From Bacillota bacterium (GTDB lineage Bacteria > Bacillota > UBA4882 > UBA8346), in contig DNPP01000398.1 in the NCBI GenBank assembly GCA_003501365.1, forward strand, positions 1 through 7,264: a stretch of 7,264 nucleotides of DNA, in the 5' to 3' direction. Both the position numbers and the translations under genes were made by a program. Shown one piece after another: positions 1 to 4,222 of this stretch. Numbering within the stretch: the stretch's first letter is position 1; each line of letters starts with the position of its first letter. The notes beneath the pieces were generated by a model. The model worked only from the letters and a program-made list of their open reading frames with translations. It was not told where the DNA came from and ran no database searches.

Positions 1-833
1 CCGGCGATGCCGATCCGGTAAAAGAACGTTCCCATGATATCGGTGGAATAATCGGGGGCGCCGTTGGCATTTTCCAAGCCGAATACAATGTCGAAGGCAT
101 TAAAGTTTCCTACAAAGGTTAAAATGGAAACTAAACCGATCACCGGCATCAGTAAAGGAGCTTTAATCTTCCAAAACACTTGCCGCCGTGAAGCCCCATC
201 GATGCTGGCCGCTTCAAATAAATCTTCCGATATGCCTTGAAATCCTGCCAGAAATATCATGGTCGGTATCCCTACCCATTGCCAGGCCGTAACCAGCCCA
301 ACGATGATCATGGCGACCTTGGGCTCACCCAACCAAGGGTAACTTGAGAATTGGGTCAATCCCAGCATGGAGAGGACTTGGTTTAGAGCGCCCCAATTGG
401 GATTTAAAATCAACCGCCATAAAAACCCGGTTACTAGGACCGATAAGGTGACCGGTAAAAAGATTACCGTGCGAAAAATCGAACGGCCTTTTAGGGAACC
501 GGAAAGAATGTTGGCAAACATTAAACCGAGAGTATTTTGGACTCCCATACAGATCGCGAAGAGAATGCAGGTGTGAATCAATGCTCCGATTAAGCGATCC
601 CGGTAGATGGGGTTGGTAAATAAATCGATATAGTTTTTTATTCCGACGAAATGGGTGGGAACAAATCCCGAGCCGGTATAGAGGCTCAGACGCATTGAAT
701 TAAACAAGGGAAAGGCCATAAACCAAATATATATAACAAGAGCAGGCAGCGTATAAAGAAACCAATAATCTTTGGCTTTTCGCTTTTTTCCTTTGAGCAA
801 TGTGGGAATGTTCAGTAAGGTTTTTTGCTCCAT
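1..833 (-). CDS. Sugar ABC transporter permease, MalF/UgpA type (CUT1), 3' end outside window
   Basis: Inner-membrane permease subunit of a carbohydrate ABC importer. The reading frame opens at ATG 833-831 and runs without a stop to the window edge, giving 277 residues; the family is usually about 290-310, so only a short C-terminal tail is missing. The start is supported by an AAAGGAG ribosome binding site at 840-846. A basic N-terminus (KGKKRKAKDYWF) leads into a first membrane helix, and several further hydrophobic segments follow. The family EAA loop that docks on the ATPase is clear: EAASIDGA begins at residue 207 and is followed by F, I and P at the expected spacing (FWKIKAPLLMP). The gene lies downstream of the solute-binding protein on the same strand, as in most CUT1 operons; a second permease would be expected beyond the edge. 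The sugar cannot be told from the sequence. The family call is very secure. Confidence 0.95.
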   Translation of the reverse strand, partial: MEQKTLLNIPTLLKGKKRKAKDYWFLYTLPALVIYIWFMAFPLFNSMRLSLYTGSGFVPTHFVGIKNYIDLFTNPIYRDRLIGALIHTCILFAICMGVQNTLGLMFANILSGSLKGRSIFRTVIFLPVTLSVLVTGFLWRLILNPNWGALNQVLSMLGLTQFSSYPWLGEPKVAMIIVGLVTAWQWVGIPTMIFLAGFQGISEDLFEAASIDGASRRQVFWKIKAPLLMPVIGLVSILTFVGNFNAFDIVFGLENANGAPDYSTDIMGTFFYRIGIA

Positions 834-910
834 AATTAACTCCTTTATTGATACCAATTTATAACGAAAATTGAAGTATATTACGAGTAAATTGGCATTT
901 AATTCATCAG

Positions 911-967
911 TTGCGCTACGTTTCACACACAGATCTTTGCTTAAATATACTTTTAAGCGCAACGTAG
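911..967. repeat. Permuted short repeats in the gap between binding protein and permease
   Basis: The 294-bp stretch from 834 to 1127 holds no gene that I can support. Inside it, GCGCTACGT (913-921) recurs as GCGCAACGT (957-965), 44 bp later in the same orientation. The same segments also pair in inverted orientation in two registers: GTTGCGCT 910-917 with AGCGCAAC 956-963, and CTACGTT 916-922 with AACGTAG 961-967. AAGTATATT at 874-882 is the inverse of AATATACTT at 944-952, and AAATATACTT occurs at both 943-952 and 1107-1116. These could be operator half-sites or RNA structure ahead of the permease gene; function is unknown. Confidence 0.35.
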
Positions 968-1059
968 TATGAAAACTCACTTGGGTTCCAGCCAGGTGTA
1001 TTAAATTCTCTTTGATTTCACTGATATCCGTTTTGAGCGGTTTTCAGAAAGATTGAGAA

Positions 1060-1101
1060 AAGTGCCTGGTATAAAATAAATTACTCTATACCAGGCAACT
1101 T
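1060..1101 (-). terminator. Hairpin after the solute-binding protein gene (partial terminator or mRNA-stabilising stem)
   Basis: TGCCTGGTATA (1063-1073) and TATACCAGGCA (1087-1097) are perfect inverted 11-bp arms with a 13-nt loop. Allowing one bulge, the stem extends by AAG/CTT. It starts about 27 nt past the stop codon of the solute-binding protein gene. Read on the minus strand, the second arm is followed by TTTTCTC, a weak U-rich tract. Such hairpins between binding protein and permease genes commonly let the binding protein be made in excess, by partial termination or by blocking 3' decay. Which of the two applies here cannot be told. Confidence 0.6.
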
Positions 1102-1127
1102 CTTAAAAATATACTTGTGGATACGTA

Positions 1128-2417
1128 TTATTTAAAGTGTTGGGTCGGTGCATACCATTGGGCCAATCCGGCCTGAATGGAATCGGCAGCCTGTTTCGGA
1201 GTCATAGCTCCTTTTGCGACAGCAAGGGCGGCAGTTTGGGTCAGAGTATAACCATCGGGTTTGCCCTGAGGTGCATCCATGATGACCGGCCAATCAAAGC
1301 GCAAGTCGGTTTCTTTACCGTTACTGATTGCTAAGAATTGACTGGCATGAACGCTCTTAACCTTTAAAGCGCTACCATTTTTAGACAACGGATAAAAACC
1401 GGGAACTTCATCCGCTAAGATTTGAGCGGCTTCTTTACTGGTTAACCATTCAAGAAATACCCGGGCTTCTTTTTGGTATTTGGATGCTTTGTTAATACCG
1501 ATACCGCAATCCGGATGGAAACAAACAATGGTCTTTTTGCCGGACGGAGCCGGAGCGGCCATAATACTCCAGTTGAAACCGGGAGCGGTTTTTTCAAACA
1601 TGGCAACATCCCAGGAACCGCCGAAGAACATAGCGGCTTTACCAAGGAGGAATAGTTGCTGGGCATCATAATAGGAAACACCCTCTTGCCCGGCCGGCAA
1701 ATAAGGGGCGATATCCTTAATGGCTTGGAATGCTGCGACCATTTTGGCATCATTAAACGGCACTTTGCCGGTTTCATATTCCAAACGGGATGCTCTGCCT
1801 CCAATAAAGTCCGGGAGCAGATTCATGAAGACGGTCTCATTCATATCCCATTGATCTTTGGAACCGTTGGAAAATGGAATCACGCCGGCAGCTTTCAGCT
1901 TTTTGGCGGCGGCTATCAATTGCTGCCAGGTGGTGGGGACTTTAATCTTATACTTTTTGAACAGGTCGGCATTGTAATAAATACCGTGAGAAACAGCCAT
2001 GAACGGTAAACCGTAGATTACGCCTTTATCATTGGTCCAGGGGCTTAAGTTACCCTCGGTGTAGTTTGATTTCAATGTCGGCATATCGGTAAGCGACGCT
2101 ACAAATCCATCTTTATATAAGTCGGCGCTGACTTTGAAAGAACGCAGATACATCAGATCCGGACCGGTGCCGCCGGTTAATTGGGTGCGCAATACGGCGT
2201 TATAATCCGGCGGGTTGGTTGGGTTGAACTTGATGTCAATATCGGGATATTTTGCGGAAAAAGTAGCTAATACTTTATGAATGGCATCGACATCATCTGA
2301 TCGCCAGGAACCTAAGGTTAAGGTGACTTTTTCTGCGCCAAAACTGGTAGCTGCTGTTAAAACACCGACCATTACCATTAGAACTAAGAAAACAACTAAA
2401 AAACGTGACTTTCTCAA
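1128..2417 (-). CDS. Extracellular solute-binding protein, family 1 (sugar ABC importer)
   Basis: Captures a sugar or sugar derivative outside the membrane and delivers it to the permease encoded downstream. I place the start at TTG 2417 (429 residues): the AGGAGG at 2426-2431 is 8 nt upstream. The longer reading from GTG 2426 would put the start codon on the ribosome binding site itself. The N-terminus MRKSRF followed by a long hydrophobic run ending near SFGA (residues 25-28) is a Sec signal peptide cleaved by signal peptidase I. There is no lipobox cysteine, unlike most monoderm binding proteins. Mature features are typical of the family: LTLGSWRSDD, then KYPDIDIKF, LTGGTGPDLMYL, the GVIYGLPF segment with YYNADLFKKY, and FFGGSW. 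Two cysteines sit close together in VCFHPDCG. The ligand is unknown; the neighbouring N-acetylglucosamine-type PTS makes an amino sugar or oligosaccharide plausible but unproven. Confidence 0.93.
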   Translation of the reverse strand: MRKSRFLVVFLVLMVMVGVLTAATSFGAEKVTLTLGSWRSDDVDAIHKVLATFSAKYPDIDIKFNPTNPPDYNAVLRTQLTGGTGPDLMYLRSFKVSADLYKDGFVASLTDMPTLKSNYTEGNLSPWTNDKGVIYGLPFMAVSHGIYYNADLFKKYKIKVPTTWQQLIAAAKKLKAAGVIPFSNGSKDQWDMNETVFMNLLPDFIGGRASRLEYETGKVPFNDAKMVAAFQAIKDIAPYLPAGQEGVSYYDAQQLFLLGKAAMFFGGSWDVAMFEKTAPGFNWSIMAAPAPSGKKTIVCFHPDCGIGINKASKYQKEARVFLEWLTSKEAAQILADEVPGFYPLSKNGSALKVKSVHASQFLAISNGKETDLRFDWPVIMDAPQGKPDGYTLTQTAALAVAKGAMTPKQAADSIQAGLAQWYAPTQHFK

Positions 2418-2425
2418 AACATACA

Positions 2426-2431
2426 CCTCCT
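2426..2431 (-). promoter_or_regulatory. Ribosome binding site fixing a TTG start for the binding protein
   Basis: On the minus strand AGGAGG lies here and is followed by TGTATGTT and then TTG at 2417. The 8-nt spacing is ideal for TTG. The in-frame GTG at 2426 overlaps the last G of this site and cannot be used efficiently. An out-of-frame ATG at 2422 would encode only two residues (ATG TTT TGA), its stop overlapping the TTG. Confidence 0.75.
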
Positions 2432-2465
2432 AATTAATTTGTGAATTATGGTAAGACTTTAAAAA

Positions 2466-2525
2466 TTAACCGCCGGAACCGAATGCTTGCACACGTGCGG
2501 GCTCCGGATAGCAGTTATTACCCAT
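2466..2525 (-). CDS. Candidate 19-residue small protein or leader peptide
   Basis: An open frame in the leader of the binding protein gene, downstream of the leader terminator. From ATG 2525 it reads MGNNCYPEPARVQAFGSGG and stops at TAA 2466-2468. An AGGAAGG at 2532-2538 lies 6 nt upstream. An earlier in-frame ATG at 2531 would add MV but abuts the binding site. The peptide holds one cysteine, a proline pair (PEP) and a glycine-rich end (FGSGG). It has no obvious signal peptide or membrane segment. The stretch is visibly richer in G and C than the AT-rich DNA on both sides, which suggests it is under selection. I do not recognise a family. It could be a regulatory leader peptide, a tiny functional protein or a peptide precursor. 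Alternatively the frame may be accidental, with the real signal being the strong RNA hairpin in the same bases. Nothing beyond ORF, binding site and composition supports translation. Confidence 0.4.
   Translation of the reverse strand: MGNNCYPEPARVQAFGSGG
2473..2507 (-). other. RNA hairpin inside the candidate small ORF
   Basis: On the minus strand CCGGAGCC (2507-2500) pairs with GGTTCCGG (2480-2473), 8 bp including one G-U pair. The 19-nt loop itself contains GCACGTGTGC-type self-complementary sequence. No U-tract follows, so it is not a terminator. It covers codons 7-18 approximately of the small ORF and could regulate translation of the ORF or of the downstream binding protein, or may be the real conserved element here. 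Confidence 0.5.
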
Positions 2526-2556
2526 CACCATCCTTCCTATTAATGAATTTTAAGAC

Positions 2557-2594
2557 AAAAAAAAGAGCCAAAAGGAATAATCCTTTCAGCTCTT
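2557..2594 (-). terminator. Intrinsic terminator in the leader of the ABC operon (attenuator)
   Basis: Read on the minus strand, AAGAGCTGAAAGGA (2594-2581) pairs along all 14 positions with TCCTTTTGGCTCTT (2576-2563), with two G-U pairs and a 4-nt loop. It is followed by an unbroken run of eight U (2564-2557), the last two bases of the stem included. This is a textbook rho-independent terminator. It lies about 50-90 nt after the predicted start site of the promoter at 2653-2681 and well before the binding protein gene, so it should cut off transcription of the ABC operon unless it is overcome. It is too far from ptsH, and on the wrong side of the promoter, to be simply that gene's terminator, though it would also catch read-through. 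Confidence 0.85.
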
Positions 2595-2617
2595 GCCTTT
2601 ACGTCGCACGCTGAGAA
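2585..2617 (-). promoter_or_regulatory. Candidate antiterminator stem competing with the leader terminator
   Basis: TTCTCAGC (2617-2610) can pair with GCTGAA (2590-2585) with one bulged C. GCTGAA is part of the left arm of the terminator, so the two folds exclude each other, as in attenuation systems. Just upstream of that arm the leader reads AAAGGCAAGAGCTGAAA. This resembles the 3' half of BglG/SacY-family RNA targets (remembered consensus near AGGCAAGACCTAAA). The 5' half of that target (a TTACTG-like segment) is not recognisable, so this is a weak match. Alternatives are a leader responding to another protein or a small molecule. Confidence 0.4.
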
Positions 2618-2652
2618 TAGATAATCAAACGATTACATTATTTATTAACTAT

Positions 2653-2681
2653 ATTTTAACGGATTCCCCAGGTTGTGTCAA
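2653..2681 (-). promoter_or_regulatory. Sigma-A type promoter of the ABC operon
   Basis: On the minus strand TTGACA (2681-2676) and TAAAAT (2658-2653) are separated by exactly 17 bp. The -35 matches consensus at all six bases and the -10 at five. Transcription would begin near 2646 and run through the leader terminator, the small ORF and the binding protein gene. It is the strongest promoter match I found. Confidence 0.8.
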
Positions 2682-2699
2682 GATGATGTGACAATTAAG

Positions 2700-2767
2700 T
2701 TAAACCTCGATCCGGCAAATTCTTATTTGATACGAATTAATGAAGTCACTTGCCGGATTCAGGTTAA
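2700..2767. repeat. Large inverted repeat between ptsH and the ABC promoter (operator pair or ptsH terminator)
   Basis: TTAAACCTCGATCCGGCAA (2700-2718) and ACTTGCCGGATTCAGGTTAA (2748-2767) are inverted copies that differ at only a few central or end positions, about 30 bp apart. The left arm is identical over 19 bp to 3223-3241, and GAAGTCACTTGCCGGATTCA at 2742-2761 matches 3117-3136 at 18 of 20. The pair begins 26 bp beyond the ptsH stop codon, where a terminator would sit, but the loop is long and no real U-tract follows. On the minus strand CGGCAA (2755-2750) and TATCAA (2732-2727), 17 bp apart, could form a weak promoter like those at the other copies. Confidence 0.7.
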
Positions 2768-2793
2768 AAAATATGGAATTGAATTGGTATTAT

Positions 2794-3057
2794 TTATTGC
2801 TGGTTTAATTCGTTCAATAACATAGTAATCAATTTGACGGCCCGGTTTTCGTCCTTTCCTTCCGCTCGGATAGTGATTTGATCATTTTGGCAAATACCCA
2901 GACTTAAGAGAGCCAGTAAACTTTTTAAGTCTGCTTTTTCGCCATCCTTGAGGGCGTATATTTGCGACTTGAATTTGGTGGCAAGGATGACTACTCGGGC
3001 TGCCGGGCGGGCATGGAGACCGGTCTCATTTGTAATTCGCATTGTAAACTCTTTCAT
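2794..3057 (-). CDS. ptsH: Phosphocarrier protein HPr
   Basis: Small cytoplasmic PTS carrier that takes phosphate from enzyme I and passes it to EIIA domains. I choose ATG 3057 (87 residues) over the in-frame ATG 3063 because it places the active-site histidine at position 15 (TGLHARPA) and the regulatory serine at position 46 (DLKSLLALLSLGI), exactly as in Bacillota HPr. The second site is the one phosphorylated by HPr kinase in carbon catabolite repression, so this is HPr and not Crh, which lacks the histidine. A GGCGGG-rich stretch at 3064-3069 serves as a modest ribosome binding site. No ptsI (enzyme I) follows, which is unusual, since ptsH and ptsI are often together. The gene is transcribed divergently from the PTS operon, and both appear to share regulatory sites. 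It is a complete, normal-length protein. Confidence 0.95.
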   Translation of the reverse strand: MKEFTMRITNETGLHARPAARVVILATKFKSQIYALKDGEKADLKSLLALLSLGICQNDQITIRAEGKDENRAVKLITMLLNELNQQ

Positions 3058-3101
3058 CCGCATCCCGCCTTTACTTTTAGCCTCGTTCCGCCAAGTTTTT
3101 A

Positions 3102-3130
3102 ATTTTAAAGGATTTTGAAGTTACTTGACG
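3102..3130 (-). promoter_or_regulatory. Probable ptsH promoter with a weak -35
   Basis: On the minus strand TAAAAT (3107-3102) is a good -10. Seventeen bp upstream the -35 position is CGTCAA (3130-3125), a poor match to TTGACA, and it lies inside the repeated element at 3117-3136. A weak -35 covered by a conserved site fits an activator-dependent promoter, or a repressor covering the promoter. The start site would be about 30 nt before the gene. Confidence 0.5.
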
Positions 3131-3136
3131 GATTCA
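3117..3136 (-). promoter_or_regulatory. Putative operator at the ptsH promoter
   Basis: GAAGTTACTTGACGGATTCA on the plus strand matches GAAGTCACTTGCCGGATTCA at 2742-2761 at 18 of 20 positions. On the minus strand its core ATCCGTCAAGT places the -35 of the ptsH promoter. The core is 26 nt ahead of the -10; the equivalent distance at the divergent PTS promoter is 27 nt. The cognate regulator is not identifiable in this window. Confidence 0.5.
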
Positions 3137-3222
3137 TGCATAATTGATAAATTGTAAAATAAATATCGTCTTACTATCTTTGTTTTTTTTTAATAAATTC
3201 CTGCAGGTGTCGATGGAATAAA

Positions 3223-3241
3223 TTAAACCTCGATCCGGCAA
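3223..3241 (+). promoter_or_regulatory. Putative operator at the PTS operon promoter
   Basis: TTAAACCTCGATCCGGCAA here is identical over 19 bp to 2700-2718 and is in inverted orientation relative to the site at 3117-3136. It overlaps the -35 position of the plus-strand promoter, mirroring the arrangement at ptsH. Because it lies upstream of the predicted start site it is not transcribed with the PTS operon, so it is a DNA site and not an RNA antiterminator target. Confidence 0.6.
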
Positions 3242-3265
3242 GTACATTTTTCAATATGTTATAAT
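3236..3265 (+). promoter_or_regulatory. Promoter of the antiterminator-nagE-EIIA operon
   Basis: TATAAT (3260-3265) is a perfect -10. The -35 position, CGGCAA (3236-3241) with an 18-bp spacer, is far from TTGACA and is the end of the repeated operator. The predicted leader to the ATG at 3312 is only about 40 nt and holds no terminator hairpin. Confidence 0.65.
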
Positions 3266-3311
3266 AATTTTACCCATTAATGATACCCAAAAGAGGGCGG
3301 GAGGTTTGGGG

Positions 3312-4166
3312 ATGCAACCGGCTCAATATATTGTACGCAAGGTTTTTAATAATAATGTTATTTTAGCCGAAGATCAAGGTACAGAAAAAATTTTAATCCG
3401 GAAAGGGCTGGGATTTGGCAGAAGGGAAGGCGACTGTCTTGAACCGGGTGATCCGTTTGAAAAAATATTTGCTATCGACAATCAAGAAACCAGTTCCAAG
3501 TTTAACCAACTGATTTCTAAAATCGATGCCAGCCTAGTGGGAATCTGTGAAGAAATCATTGCCATGATCAGTATCGAGACCGGACAGCCGGTTGGTGACG
3601 AAATTCATGTCCGCTTTATTGATCATATCGCTTTTGCGGTCTATCGCTTAAAAAACAGCGATAAAATTGATAACCCGTTTATGATTGAAATCGAGACCTT
3701 GTACCCTCGAGAAGTGTCGATAGCAAGGAAAGCGGTTGCCATACTTGAAAAAAATATTGGAATTGAGATTCCCGACAGTGAAGCCGGTTTTATCGCCCTC
3801 CATGTTCACTCATTGAAGAATCAAGGGAAACTCTCGACTACTATAAAATATACTTACCTCTGTAATTCCATTATGGAGATTATCGAAGACGAGCTTAACC
3901 TGGAAATTGATCGCAAGTCGATTGATTACGCCCGTTTTATTACCCATCTCCGTTTTGCAATTGAACGAATTACCCAGAATATTCCTATTAAAAACGATTT
4001 ATTGTCTTCCATTAAAAAAATGTATAAATCATCTTTCAGACTGGCTCAAAAAGTGGCAAAACTCTTGGAAGAGGAGACCAACCTTACGGTTACTACGGCA
4101 GAAGTCGGTTATATTGCAATGCATATCGAGAGATTAAAAAATATCTCTAATTATTCCATCCGCTAG
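3312..4166 (+). CDS. BglG/GlcT-family transcription antiterminator (CAT + PRD1 + PRD2)
   Basis: RNA-binding regulator that stops formation of a leader terminator in sugar operons; PTS phosphorylation of its PRD domains sets its activity. The start is ATG 3312, 7 nt after GGGAGG (3299-3304); TTG 3306 would be too close to that site. The product is 284 residues, normal for the family. Residues 1 to about 56 are the RNA-binding CAT domain (VRKVFNNNVILAEDQ, then the GKGLGFG-like KGLGFGRREGD). PRD1 follows with His105 (DHIAFA) and His164 (ALHVHSL), and PRD2 with His212 (THLRFA) and His271 (AMHIERL), so all four conserved phosphorylation histidines are present. It heads an operon with a nagE-type EIICB 56 bp downstream and a separate EIIA. 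It is most like GlcT in context. I see no terminator or RNA target before nagE, so its target is uncertain; the leader at 2557-2617 is a candidate. Confidence 0.93.
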   Translation: MQPAQYIVRKVFNNNVILAEDQGTEKILIRKGLGFGRREGDCLEPGDPFEKIFAIDNQETSSKFNQLISKIDASLVGICEEIIAMISIETGQPVGDEIHVRFIDHIAFAVYRLKNSDKIDNPFMIEIETLYPREVSIARKAVAILEKNIGIEIPDSEAGFIALHVHSLKNQGKLSTTIKYTYLCNSIMEIIEDELNLEIDRKSIDYARFITHLRFAIERITQNIPIKNDLLSSIKKMYKSSFRLAQKVAKLLEEETNLTVTTAEVGYIAMHIERLKNISNYSIR

Positions 4167-4209
4167 CCGGAAGCAATTCTGTCATGTTAAAAACAGTTTC
4201 AGTAAAAGT

Positions 4210-4217
4210 GAGGTGAT
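4210..4217 (+). promoter_or_regulatory. Ribosome binding site fixing the TTG start of nagE
   Basis: GAGGTGAT matches the 16S anti-Shine-Dalgarno end at all eight bases and lies 5 nt before TTG 4223. The ATG at 4216 overlaps the site and is in a different frame, so TTG is the start of the EIICB protein. Confidence 0.8.
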
Positions 4218-4222
4218 GCCGA

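Noticed and set aside
367..576. Plus-strand open frame of 69 codons
   Set aside because: It lies wholly opposite the permease gene, whose EAA motif and membrane pattern fix the true frame; the peptide is arginine-rich with no recognisable domain.
1043..1058. cre-like sequence TGAAAACCGCTC on the minus strand
   Set aside because: The central CG is shifted by one base from the catabolite-response consensus, and the location after the binding protein gene is not a promoter.
1137..2009. Several plus-strand and minus-strand frames overlapping the solute-binding protein gene
   Set aside because: All are alternative-frame shadows of a gene with clear family features; they lack ribosome binding sites and recognisable motifs.
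2581..2620. Resemblance of the leader to a cyclic-di-GMP-I (GEMM) riboswitch, from GACGTAAAG
   Set aside because: Only this short stretch is similar to the GACGCAAAG segment. The upstream GGGCAAACC-like helix, the GAAA tetraloop and its receptor are absent.
3183..3191. Run of nine T on the plus strand as a terminator
   Set aside because: No hairpin precedes it, and it lies upstream of the PTS promoter where no plus-strand gene needs ending.
3200..3207. CCTGCAGG palindrome as an operator
   Set aside because: A lone eight-base palindrome with no second copy in the window; likely chance.
2700..3241. The repeats around ptsH as ends of a mobile element
   Set aside because: There is no transposase, target duplication or terminal arrangement, and the copies sit at consistent distances from promoter -10 boxes, which fits operators better.
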